Source: Bacteroidales bacterium
GTDB lineage: Bacteria; Bacteroidota; Bacteroidia; Bacteroidales; WCHB1-69
Length of the DNA: 6,368 bases
Reading direction: 5' to 3'
NCBI GenBank assembly: GCA_024400715.1
Contig: JAKSMH010000066.1
Location: forward strand, 1-6,368
The notes under the pieces: model-generated
What the model was told of the DNA's origin: nothing
Seen by the model: only the letters and a program-made list of their open reading frames with translations
The model's database searches: none
Translations under genes and position numbers: made by a program
In this document: positions 1 through 6,368 of the stretch, one piece after another
Numbering within the stretch: the first letter of the stretch is position 1
How the letters are laid out: each line of letters starts with the position of its first letter

Positions 1-965
1 TTGGACCTATTGATCCTCCCGATGTTCCAACCGATACCAATACTTTTGATGGCCCGGTGGGTTCGGAAGGCTGTCAGGCAATATATTATCAAGATTCAAG
101 AATTTTAGCGTGGGCAACGTCTTGTGTAATTAGTCGTGGTTATCAAGATATTGCGACAGGAGGGTTATTGACTTCATACGGTTCTGAAAGCGCAGGTGTC
201 GGATCGGCTTCCACTTCTACGGCGGACGCTGTCAGTTTGGGTGATGGTGGTGTTGCCATCCTCACCTTTGAAACGCCTATTATCAATGGGGAAGGCTATG
301 ACTTTGCCGTTTTTGAAAATTCCCTCAATGATGTGTTTTTGGAATTGGCTTTTGTGGAAGTCAGCTCCGACGGCGTTCACTATTACCGTTTTCCCGCTAC
401 TTCAAATACGCAAATTGATACGCAAATTAATAATGCCGGCAGTGTAGATGCCCGTCTTATCAATAATTTGGCTGGAAAGTATCGTGTCGGCTACGGAACT
501 CCTTTCGATTTAGAGGAATTGCAAGACAGCGTTGAACTCGACATCAACAACATCACGCATGTGAAACTGATTGACGTGGTGGGCAGTATCGACCCGCAAT
601 ACGGCAGTCGCGACAAGAACGGTCGCTTAATCAATGATCCATACCCAACCCCTTTTGCATCAGGCGGTTTTGATTTATCCGGTGTGGCCGTCCTACATGG
701 CGATACTTCCGCAATTCATGGGACTCCCGATGCAATAACTGATTTTAATTTGAATAATTTGCGGGTTTATCCTAATCCCTGCCAAAATCAATTCATGGTT
801 TCAGGACAAAATGGGAAAACCGCTGTACTTTACAACGCTTTTGGGCAGGAATTACGGCGCGAAATAATCAATAATGATAATTATCAATTTGATATTCAAG
901 AATTTACAAACGGATTATACATTCTTCAAGTTAATCATCAAAATATAAAAATCATAAAACAATAA
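1..965 (+). CDS. T9SS-sorted cell-surface protein, 3' part
   Basis: This is the C-terminal part of an exported surface protein; 320 residues are visible. The frame is open from base 3 with no stop, so the gene starts outside the window. The GTG at 57 is only an internal in-frame codon. A Pro/Asp/Thr-rich linker (visible residues about 1-18) leads into a beta-rich domain (about 20-235) with motifs such as SLGDGG, DFAVFEN, LAFVEVSSDG and NNLAGKYR. I recognise these from 'cell surface protein' families of Bacteroidota, and similar domains occur in planctomycete exported proteins. Their biochemical function is not known to me. Residues about 249-320 form a type A T9SS sorting domain, with YPNP near the start, GLYIL near the end and a basic tail (KIIKQ). 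Two cysteines (about 24 and 41) could form a disulfide. The stop codon is one base before the TonB receptor start, which suggests co-translation and a shared role, perhaps as ligand-capture partner. The sorting domain is firm; the partner role is inference. Confidence 0.88.
   Translation, partial: GPIDPPDVPTDTNTFDGPVGSEGCQAIYYQDSRILAWATSCVISRGYQDIATGGLLTSYGSESAGVGSASTSTADAVSLGDGGVAILTFETPIINGEGYDFAVFENSLNDVFLELAFVEVSSDGVHYYRFPATSNTQIDTQINNAGSVDARLINNLAGKYRVGYGTPFDLEELQDSVELDINNITHVKLIDVVGSIDPQYGSRDKNGRLINDPYPTPFASGGFDLSGVAVLHGDTSAIHGTPDAITDFNLNNLRVYPNPCQNQFMVSGQNGKTAVLYNAFGQELRREIINNDNYQFDIQEFTNGLYILQVNHQNIKIIKQ
406..429 (+). repeat. 12-bp tandem duplication inside the surface-protein gene
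   Basis: Two adjacent 12-base units (406-417 and 418-429) differ only at their last base. In the protein they give the repeated tetrapeptides TQID and TQIN. The frame is kept. It may be a small in-frame duplication or simply a family feature, since related proteins seem to have a similar TQ-rich turn here. No function is claimed. Confidence 0.5.
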
Positions 966-966
966 A

Positions 967-2991
967 ATGTTGAAGCGGCTGCTGTGCTTTTTGTGTTTGT
1001 CCATTTTTTCGCTTTCTATGCTAATGGCACAGAAAGACAGCACGCGTCGTCAAAATTTGCAGGAGGTTGAAATTGTGGGCAAGGAACGACCTTTGGAATC
1101 GTCCGCTCCGATTCAGGTCATTAGAAGTCAGGACCTTAAAACCTTGCCCACGCTTCAACTTTCCGATGCCTTGAAATTTTTGTCTGGCATTGTTATCAAG
1201 GATTATGGCGGCATTGGCGGCATGAAAACAGTTTCGGTTCGCGGACTCGGCACGCAGCATACTGGGGTATCGTATGATGGTATTTCTTTGACGGATTGCC
1301 AAACCGGACAAATAGATTTGAGTCGAATCACTACGGAGAATGTCAAGACAATATCTTTGCAATCGGGAAGGGAAGAGGATATTTTTGTACCGGCGAGGTT
1401 GTTTTCTTCGGCAAGTGTGATTAATATTGTCACGTTAGAGCCCATTTTTAAGCCAGAAAAGCCCATCAATCTTGATTTTTCTTTTACAGGTGGCTCTTTT
1501 GGACTTTTAAATCCGTATTTTTTATTTGAAAACAGAATAAAAAAACAAAAAAACGAGGATGATTCCTATTATTCCTGGTCGCTAAAACTTAATTATCTGC
1601 AATCTGATGGAAATTATCCTTTTGACTTACATTATGGGAATCGAAATAATGACAGTATTTCTCGTGAAAAACGCATCAATTCTGATGTGAAGAATCTTAA
1701 TGGAGAAATCAATTTTTACGCACACTTCAACAAACATTCAAAATTGACGGCAAAAGTCTATTATTATTGGTCAAAACGGGGACTTCCCGGTGCCGTGATC
1801 TATTACAATACCAATTCTGCCCAGCGATTGAACAATCAAAATGCATTTGCCCAGGTGCATTACGAGAATTTCTTCACACCGAAAGTGGCCTATCAAGTCA
1901 ATGCCAAATTCAATTACGATCAAACGCAATATCTTGATCCAACGTATCATAACATAGAAGGGAAATTAGACAATCGATATATTCAGCGAGAATATTATCT
2001 CTCCAACAGTGTTCAATATCAGCCTTTTAAACAATGGAACATTATCCTGTCTAATGATTTGTTTTACAATAATATGGATGCTAATTTAAATAGTTTTGCC
2101 AAACCCAAACGCTTCAATTGTCTGACGGTCTTGGCCACGACGTTTACATCCAAATACATCAATGTTAGTGCAAATTTACTGCACACTTACGTATTGAACA
2201 AAGTTGAGGTTGGGGAAGCCGCCAAAAATCAAAGTCATTGGTCGCCTTCGGCAGGAATTACCATCAAACCATTGGGAGATAATCATTTGATAATGAGAAT
2301 GTTCTATAAAAATATTTTCAGAATGCCGTCTTTTAATGATTTGTATTATAGAGAAGTTGGAAATGTTAATCTTGAGCCGGAAAAGACCAATCAGTTTGAC
2401 TTTGGTATCAGCTATGACGACACCTGGTTAGGCAGAATTTCACTTTCCGCTTCCGCAGATTTGTATTACAATATGGTCAAAGATAAAATCATTGCCATTC
2501 CCAACAAAAATATCTTTGTTTGGTCGATGTTGAATTACGGGAAAGTTGATATTTTGGGTACAGATTTGAGTTTTAATTTTACATATCGAATTATTAAGGA
2601 AGTCAAGGTCGGTGTAATGGGAAGCTATTCTTTCCAAAGGGCGTGGGATATGACGAATCCGGAAGGGAAAACCTATAAAAATCAGATTCCCTATACGCCG
2701 TTGCATTCGGGTTCGGCAGCTCTTACCGTTGAAACAAAATGGCTTACGCTGGGCTATTCTATCCTCATTTCGGGAGAAAGATATGCTTTAGGACAAAACA
2801 TTGATGAAAACAGATTAAAACCCTACGCCGACCAAAGTGTTTTCATCGCGCATGACTTTAATATCAAGGATAAAGTAATATTGGGTTTGAAGGCTGAAAT
2901 GTTGAATTTGGCGGACGAACAATATGAAATCATCAAGAATTATCCTATGCAGGGCAGAAGTTTCCGTATAAAATTCGTGTTAAAATATTAA
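967..2991 (+). CDS. TonB-dependent outer-membrane receptor (BtuB-like size class)
   Basis: This is a complete 674-residue TonB-dependent receptor that would import a ligand across the outer membrane using energy from TonB-ExbBD. Residues 1-21 form a signal peptide with likely cleavage after SMLMA. A TonB-box-like segment (LQEVEIVG, 31-38) is followed by the plug domain (about 40-155), which contains KDYGGIGGMKTVSVRGLG and SYDGISLTD. The remainder is the beta-barrel, rich in alternating aromatic residues. It includes a late NLEPEKTNQFDFG motif typical of these receptors and ends in FRIKFVLKY with an aromatic last residue, as expected for outer-membrane assembly. There is no N-terminal carboxypeptidase-like extension, so it is not a SusC-type glycan receptor; the length fits vitamin or siderophore receptors. 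The ATG follows the upstream TAA after a single base, so it is probably coupled to the surface-protein gene. The plug resembles receptors I remember from Bacteroidota corrinoid-uptake loci, but this substrate is tentative. Confidence 0.93.
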   Translation: MLKRLLCFLCLSIFSLSMLMAQKDSTRRQNLQEVEIVGKERPLESSAPIQVIRSQDLKTLPTLQLSDALKFLSGIVIKDYGGIGGMKTVSVRGLGTQHTGVSYDGISLTDCQTGQIDLSRITTENVKTISLQSGREEDIFVPARLFSSASVINIVTLEPIFKPEKPINLDFSFTGGSFGLLNPYFLFENRIKKQKNEDDSYYSWSLKLNYLQSDGNYPFDLHYGNRNNDSISREKRINSDVKNLNGEINFYAHFNKHSKLTAKVYYYWSKRGLPGAVIYYNTNSAQRLNNQNAFAQVHYENFFTPKVAYQVNAKFNYDQTQYLDPTYHNIEGKLDNRYIQREYYLSNSVQYQPFKQWNIILSNDLFYNNMDANLNSFAKPKRFNCLTVLATTFTSKYINVSANLLHTYVLNKVEVGEAAKNQSHWSPSAGITIKPLGDNHLIMRMFYKNIFRMPSFNDLYYREVGNVNLEPEKTNQFDFGISYDDTWLGRISLSASADLYYNMVKDKIIAIPNKNIFVWSMLNYGKVDILGTDLSFNFTYRIIKEVKVGVMGSYSFQRAWDMTNPEGKTYKNQIPYTPLHSGSAALTVETKWLTLGYSILISGERYALGQNIDENRLKPYADQSVFIAHDFNIKDKVILGLKAEMLNLADEQYEIIKNYPMQGRSFRIKFVLKY

Positions 2992-3018
2992 AAAATGCCA
3001 CTCTTTCGAATGGCATTT
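2990..3018 (-). terminator. hairpin between convergent genes
   Basis: An 8-bp perfect stem (2993-3000 with 3011-3018, AAATGCCA/TGGCATTT) has a 10-base loop and lies between the receptor stop and the peptidase stop. Read on the minus strand, the stem runs into six consecutive T (bases 2990-2995 as A on the plus strand), so it is a good intrinsic terminator for the peptidase gene. On the plus strand only a short, interrupted T tract follows, so termination of the receptor transcript there would be weaker. Confidence 0.7.
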
Positions 3019-3039
3019 CAATATTAAATTTTCTTAATT

Positions 3040-4437
3040 TTATTCTTCGGGAGCGAACATCGGATCCCAAGGTGGGAGCATAATGGGTTTTTGTTGAGTC
3101 ATTTTCAGGATTTTAGCGGGAATATATTTTTCTTCCACTACCACTCGGAACATATATTCGTTGAACCATTCGTTGGTCATAATTAAAAATCCGTTATGGC
3201 CGTATGAGCTGCCCCAGCTATTTTCCACCATCCATTTCTTTGGATTTCCGTTGGCATCCAAATCCACGGCGCAAAGGGTCATGGCGTGAGATGAACCGCT
3301 GGCGAAAGTGGCAACTCTTTCTTTTTTGGTCATATTGAATTCTGTGCGAAAAAGAGAAGCGCAGTCGGAATTGTTGATATCCAACCAGCCATTATCACGA
3401 ATCCAGAATTTACCTACATCGCAAGAAAAATACATCATCGTGCTGTCTTTGATGGAGGCGATGGCGATAGGGGCGATGTCTTCCATAGGAAGATTCAGGT
3501 AAACCCAGTTGTCCCCGTCATAAACGTGACGATCGTATTCAATTTCATATACTTTATAATATTCGCGAGTGGGGTCGTTCATAATCATATAGTATTTAGA
3601 AAAGTCTTCATCAACGAATTTCTTGAAGAAAGACTGTGGGGTATAGGTTTCTGTGGATACGGGTTTTCCAGACGCATCGCGTTGGGTCCAGGTAAATTCG
3701 GTGGGTGGTTCGCCGATGGTCATAGCCAAAATGCGATAGATGGTTTGCAGCATTTCCGTTTTGCGGTCTTGTAGCATTTGTTCTGTCGTACTCTTTTTTT
3801 GAGCCATTTTTCGCAATTCAAGTCCGTATTCGCGCAACTTAAGTGATAGAATATTCGACATCTTGGAAGTATTGTTGCTGCTAAAAGTTTCGGGCATGGC
3901 ATCTTTGGGCACAATACCGTATTTGCTAACCAAATTGGCCACTCCTGTGAATTGACCGCCATCACTAATGGGGTTTTTGAACAGCCATTCTACGGTTTTA
4001 CTGTCCATTGCTTCTGTACGATGGTCTAAGATGGCTTGTAAAAACAAGTTGGATTTTTCAAGTTGATCCCAGAAGAAGGTATAGGATTTCGAAAATTGAA
4101 AGTCGTTAGGCAAGTTGTGTTTGGCGATGGCTTTTGACCTTAACACATTCATACCCGTAAACATCCAGCAGCGGCCTGATGATTTTTGGTCGGTGACGGC
4201 TTTTGAGTTTACTTTATTTGAAAAATAGTCGTCAAAAGCGGTACTATTGTCGGCATTGGCAGCTAATTTGTTGATGTCGTTGCTGACAATGGCATTGCGT
4301 AAGGCCTTGTTGGCTGGAGTGTTGGGATATCCGTCCTTGATTTTGGTCAGCATTTCCGAAGAAATTCCGCCGTTGTTTTGTGCGTTCAATCCAATGATGC
4401 AAAGGGTTGAAGCAATGAGTAAAAAGATTTTTTTCAT
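3040..4437 (-). CDS. exported C1 cysteine aminopeptidase (PepC/bleomycin hydrolase family)
   Basis: This is a complete 465-residue papain-fold peptidase of family C1B, expected to release N-terminal residues from peptides. A signal peptide covers residues 1-19 (MKKIFLLIAS start, likely cleavage in LNA/QNN), so the enzyme should act in the periplasm or beyond; classical PepC is cytosolic. The catalytic set is intact: Gln84 of the oxyanion hole and nucleophile Cys90 in SSGRCWMF, His384 in GSSHAMTL, and Asn406 in VENSWG. Length fits the family at about 450 residues plus a signal. The end reads PPWDPMFAPEE. Human bleomycin hydrolase, as I remember it, ends WDPMGALAE, so the C-terminal arm that enters the active site and imposes aminopeptidase behaviour has the same length but a different sequence. 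The gene stands alone, with its own promoter element upstream and a terminator downstream, convergent with the receptor gene. The family is certain. Location follows from the signal peptide. Substrate is unknown. Confidence 0.95.
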   Translation of the reverse strand: MKKIFLLIASTLCIIGLNAQNNGGISSEMLTKIKDGYPNTPANKALRNAIVSNDINKLAANADNSTAFDDYFSNKVNSKAVTDQKSSGRCWMFTGMNVLRSKAIAKHNLPNDFQFSKSYTFFWDQLEKSNLFLQAILDHRTEAMDSKTVEWLFKNPISDGGQFTGVANLVSKYGIVPKDAMPETFSSNNTSKMSNILSLKLREYGLELRKMAQKKSTTEQMLQDRKTEMLQTIYRILAMTIGEPPTEFTWTQRDASGKPVSTETYTPQSFFKKFVDEDFSKYYMIMNDPTREYYKVYEIEYDRHVYDGDNWVYLNLPMEDIAPIAIASIKDSTMMYFSCDVGKFWIRDNGWLDINNSDCASLFRTEFNMTKKERVATFASGSSHAMTLCAVDLDANGNPKKWMVENSWGSSYGHNGFLIMTNEWFNEYMFRVVVEEKYIPAKILKMTQQKPIMLPPWDPMFAPEE

Positions 4438-4465
4438 TATAGGTGTTTTTATGTGAATTCTTTGG

Positions 4466-4473
4466 CAAACTTA
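4466..4473 (-). promoter_or_regulatory. probable -7 promoter element of the peptidase gene
   Basis: On the minus strand this reads TAAGTTTG, an exact match to the Bacteroidota -7 consensus TAnnTTTG. It lies 28 bases before the peptidase ATG, so the leader would be only about 20 bases. No good TTG/TTTG -33 element is found at the usual 19-21 base spacing; the nearest is a poor CTGG. The call therefore rests on the -7 match and its position. Confidence 0.5.
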
Positions 4474-4582
4474 CATAAAATTTTGGAATCTTACGCCAGT
4501 GGATAAAGAATGTTTTCTTTAGAGGGGAAATACATAAAAAATCAACTTTATTTGAAAAAGAACATCAATAAATTTTGGGGAC

Positions 4583-4610
4583 AAAAAAAGGGCGAATTAT
4601 TATCGCCCTT
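4583..4610 (-). terminator. intrinsic terminator of ssb
   Basis: Read on the minus strand, an 8-bp stem AAGGGCGA/TCGCCCTT (4603-4610 with 4588-4595) encloses a 7-base AT loop. The stem runs directly into an uninterrupted T tract (4583-4589 as A on the plus strand). It begins 8 bases after the ssb stop codon. A GC-rich core plus a T tail is the standard Rho-independent form, and it separates ssb from the peptidase promoter region. Confidence 0.88.
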
Positions 4611-4617
4611 ATGTGGA

Positions 4618-5064
4618 TTAGAATGGTAGATCATCAGTTTCGGTGGTTGCTTCCGCTTCCGTATAAGTATTTTCGGGAGGTGTTGGAGGAACGACACCCG
4701 CCGTTGCGTTAGGAACTTTTTGTTCCGCATTGTCATTTTTGGCACCTAACATCGTGAAGGTGGTTGCTTCGATTTCGGTAATGTACCTTTTCGTTCCGTT
4801 TTCGTCCCAACTGCGGGTGCGAAGTTTCCCTTCAAGATAGATTTGTTTGCCTTTGGTTAAATACTTTTCTGCAATTTCTGCCAGATTTCGCCAGCATACG
4901 ATGTTGTGCCATTCGGTAAATTCCGAGCGATTGCCGTCCTTATCTTTTCTCGTTTCGGAAGTCGCGAGGGTGAAATTTGCCTTTTTTGCACCATTTTCAA
5001 ATGTGCGGACTTCAGGATTTTTTCCTAAGTTTCCCACTAAGATTACTTTGTTTATTCCAGACAT
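4618..5064 (-). CDS. ssb: single-stranded DNA-binding protein
   Basis: This is a complete 148-residue SSB that coats single-stranded DNA during replication, repair and recombination and recruits partner proteins. The OB-fold domain covers about residues 1-110: INKVILVGNLGKNPEVR at the start, EWHNIVCW at 51-58 matching the conserved EWH strand, and QIYLEGKLRTRSW at 74-86. A flexible Pro/Thr/Glu-rich linker (about 111-142) leads to the acidic tip DDLPF (144-148), the conserved docking peptide for SSB partners. Length is normal for Bacteroidota. The ATG at 5064 begins the canonical MSGINKVILVG sequence, so the start is secure. The leader is A-rich with no clear Shine-Dalgarno site. The gene has its own promoter 25 bases upstream and a strong terminator directly downstream, so it can be transcribed alone, although read-through from the GldB-like gene 97 bases upstream is possible. 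Confidence 0.97.
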   Translation of the reverse strand: MSGINKVILVGNLGKNPEVRTFENGAKKANFTLATSETRKDKDGNRSEFTEWHNIVCWRNLAEIAEKYLTKGKQIYLEGKLRTRSWDENGTKRYITEIEATTFTMLGAKNDNAEQKVPNATAGVVPPTPPENTYTEAEATTETDDLPF

Positions 5065-5088
5065 ATTTTTTTGTTTTAAAGTTCAGTG

Positions 5089-5118
5089 CAAAAATACAAA
5101 TAGTATTTGAAATTGCAA
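5089..5118 (-). promoter_or_regulatory. Bacteroidota-type promoter of ssb
   Basis: On the minus strand a TTG (5116-5118) is followed after exactly 19 bases by TATTTTTG (5089-5096). This matches the Bacteroidota sigma-ABfr-type promoter TTG-N19-TAnnTTTG. The -7 element ends 24 bases before the ssb ATG, implying a short leader of roughly 20 bases. Both elements and their spacing fit, making this the best promoter in the window. Confidence 0.75.
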
Positions 5119-5139
5119 TAAATGTTGATAACTTTTTAT

Positions 5140-5159
5140 TATTATTTTAGAAAATAATA
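5140..5159 (-). terminator. weak AT-only hairpin after the GldB-like gene
   Basis: An 8-bp stem made only of A and T (5140-5147 with 5152-5159), with a 4-base loop, begins 2 bases past the stop of the GldB-like gene. There is no T tract after it on the minus strand and no GC core, so it may slow but would hardly terminate transcription. It may be chance in AT-rich DNA. Confidence 0.25.
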
Positions 5160-5161
5160 GT

Positions 5162-6223
5162 CTATCTTCTTTTGGGTTTATATCCTGATTTATTCAAAAT
5201 CATTTGAGAATCAGTAATTTTCATCAATTCTGCAAGACTAATTTCAGGATTATTTTCCATATAGTGCTGAATAATTTTCCAACCTATAAAAACGCCCATT
5301 CTTCCAGGAGAATCGTTATTAAATGGTTTGGTAAAGGGGGTATCATCTACAAATTGGCGAATCGTTTCACTTTGTTTGGAAAAAAGCAGGTCCTTTTCGA
5401 TTATGTATCCCCATACTTGGCCTTGATTGGCTATGGCCCATTCATATTTTTCCGGGCTGTAGGCGATAATATCCTGTTCTTCTTTGTCGGGGAAAAGCAT
5501 TTCCGTGAAGTACATCCTTTTTCCTTCGTAAATCATATAGTCAAGTAGCGAAATTAAACTTTTATCTGGCAAATGTTTGTAAACCAGGGCTTTGCTAATA
5601 CAATCCAAGGCCAAGAACTTTTTTTCGCAACGTTGACTCACAAAAAGTGGCATTCCCACTTGACTATAATATTTATAATCCTTGCCCAAATACATATCTA
5701 AATTGATGAATATGTCATTATCGTAGCCATAAACGGTGGGCATTTCTATGTTAAGGCCAGGAACGACGCTGTAAAAACTGGGTACTGAATCGTTAGGAAA
5801 ATAATTCAGGTAATATCCCATAGAAGAGTTTAATTCGGCTTCCACGTCTTTAAGGTCGGGATAAGCTTTTTGGACATTGTTATAAATTTCCACGATGATA
5901 GGATCGGAGAGATAGGCCTGTAGTTGTTTCAGCATTTGCGGGTCATTCCAAACGCCGTCTCCTATCAGCATTTCCGGATATTGTGTGGAAAGTCGTTGAA
6001 GGTCTTCTGCGGGATGGTCTTTTCTGATGGAAAACAGGTCTTTTTCGTAGCGGTGGATGTGGATATCTGCTTGACGTTCGAGCTTGTTGATGGTGTTTTT
6101 CCCCACATCAAACTTTCGACTGTTTTCAGAGGACTTCAAGCTATGAAAATGCCAAATCAGAATGCCGGCGATAACCAACACAAGCGTTCCGATTACAGCA
6201 ATAAAAACGGTTTTCTTTTTCAT
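5162..6223 (-). CDS. GldB-like membrane-anchored protein
   Basis: This 353-residue protein resembles GldB, which Flavobacterium johnsoniae needs for gliding and, by later work on the Gld proteins, for T9SS function. A basic start (MKKK) and one hydrophobic segment (about residues 6-24) form a signal anchor. The rest should face the periplasm. Family-like features are the HRYEKDLF segment (57-64), PEMLIGDGVW (83-92), GYDNDIFINLDMYLG (166-180), MIYEGKRMYF (230-239), the EWAIANQGQVWGYI region (261-274) and PGRMGVFIGWKIIQHYMENN (306-325). F. johnsoniae GldB is a lipoprotein, but there is no cysteine near the hydrophobic segment here, so this one is probably tethered by its transmembrane helix. 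No HExxH zinc site is seen, although the layout recalls degenerate metallopeptidase-like folds. The ATG lies 2 bases after the stop of the preceding dehydrogenase gene, implying coupling, and no gldC follows. Family assignment comes from remembered motifs; the function in this organism is inferred. Confidence 0.8.
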   Translation of the reverse strand: MKKKTVFIAVIGTLVLVIAGILIWHFHSLKSSENSRKFDVGKNTINKLERQADIHIHRYEKDLFSIRKDHPAEDLQRLSTQYPEMLIGDGVWNDPQMLKQLQAYLSDPIIVEIYNNVQKAYPDLKDVEAELNSSMGYYLNYFPNDSVPSFYSVVPGLNIEMPTVYGYDNDIFINLDMYLGKDYKYYSQVGMPLFVSQRCEKKFLALDCISKALVYKHLPDKSLISLLDYMIYEGKRMYFTEMLFPDKEEQDIIAYSPEKYEWAIANQGQVWGYIIEKDLLFSKQSETIRQFVDDTPFTKPFNNDSPGRMGVFIGWKIIQHYMENNPEISLAELMKITDSQMILNKSGYKPKRR

Positions 6224-6225
6224 GG

Positions 6226-6368
6226 CTATTCAATACCGGCCACGTGTTTCATAAATTGAATTCTAAAATACGAATGAGGATTTTCAACCTTATTAAAGCT
6301 CATTTTGCCTTGGAATTCTTTGACGGAAGAAAAATCGTGTTGTTCCATCCAGTCTTTCATTTCACTCA
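6226..6368 (-). CDS. dihydroorotate dehydrogenase-like protein, C-terminal end
   Basis: Only the last 46 residues and the TAG stop are in the window; the gene begins beyond the right edge. The visible part contains MKDWMEQHDFSSVKEFQGK, followed by an NP..Y.R.QFMKH segment close to the stop. This is the tail I associate with dihydroorotate dehydrogenase and the Bacteroidota dihydroorotate dehydrogenase-like proteins: a W[ML]E..GF.S..EF.GK helix pair, then a short tail ending near QFMK. Those are FMN enzymes, and true PyrD makes orotate in pyrimidine synthesis. No catalytic or flavin-binding residue is visible, so true PyrD and the paralogous 'like' group cannot be told apart with certainty; the QFMKH ending favours the latter. 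The stop lies 2 bases before the GldB-like start, so the two are probably one transcript. Confidence 0.68.
   Translation of the reverse strand, partial: SEMKDWMEQHDFSSVKEFQGKMSFNKVENPHSYFRIQFMKHVAGIE

Noticed and set aside
57..59. GTG as start of the surface-protein gene
   Set aside because: The same frame stays open to base 3 with a Pro/Asp-rich linker typical of exported proteins, and no signal peptide follows the GTG, so the true start is upstream of the window.
1021..1469. Minus-strand open frames inside the receptor gene
   Set aside because: They lie wholly inside a gene with clear plug-domain motifs, lack recognisable domains and look like shadow frames.
4399..4401. Cysteine in the peptidase signal peptide (STLC) as a lipobox
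   Set aside because: The residue before the cysteine is leucine, not the small residue a lipobox needs, and a good signal peptidase I site (LNA/QNN) lies a few residues later.
4438..4582. Small gene or RNA between ssb and the peptidase
   Set aside because: The stretch is AT-rich, holds the peptidase promoter element, and shows no coding frame or stable structure apart from the ssb terminator at its edge.
4548..4745. Minus-strand open frame overlapping the 3' end of ssb
   Set aside because: It overlaps ssb in another frame, crosses the strong ssb terminator and encodes a low-complexity basic peptide.
1..6368. Mobile element, CRISPR array, defence system or novel multi-gene system
   Set aside because: No transposase, integrase, terminal inverted repeats, spaced direct repeats or nuclease-type genes are visible; the genes fit ordinary Bacteroidota chromosome content.

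Overview
The window looks like an ordinary chromosomal segment of a member of the Bacteroidota, probably a Bacteroidales-type relative. The pointers are a type A Por-secretion (T9SS) C-terminal sorting domain, a GldB-family protein, a single-stranded DNA-binding protein ending in DDLPF, a moderately AT-rich composition, A-rich leaders without clear Shine-Dalgarno sites, and at least one promoter of the Bacteroidota form TTG-N19-TAnnTTTG. No phage, transposon, CRISPR, tRNA or rRNA signature was seen.

Left part, plus strand (1-2991). The 3' part of a secreted, T9SS-sorted surface protein is followed after one base by a complete 674-residue TonB-dependent outer-membrane receptor. The pair is very probably one transcription unit for capture and import of a small ligand. 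Corrinoid (vitamin B12) is a candidate from remembered family resemblance, but the window does not prove it, because the operon start and any riboswitch lie upstream of base 1.

Centre, minus strand (3040-4437). A complete exported C1 cysteine aminopeptidase of the PepC/bleomycin hydrolase type converges on the receptor gene. A compact hairpin between the two stop codons can serve as terminator. Upstream of the peptidase a TAnnTTTG promoter element is visible.

Right part, minus strand (4618-6368). In order of transcription come the last 46 residues of a probable dihydroorotate dehydrogenase-like protein, then, after 2 bases, a GldB-like membrane-anchored protein, and then, after a 97-base gap carrying its own promoter, ssb. 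The ssb gene ends in a textbook intrinsic terminator.

Together the genes cover surface uptake, periplasmic peptide degradation, DNA maintenance and an accessory factor related to gliding/T9SS. I did not find a convincing new system. The points most worth a second look are the sorted surface protein paired with the receptor, the GldB homologue without a lipidation cysteine, and the exported PepC. There is no gene-free stretch above 300 bases.
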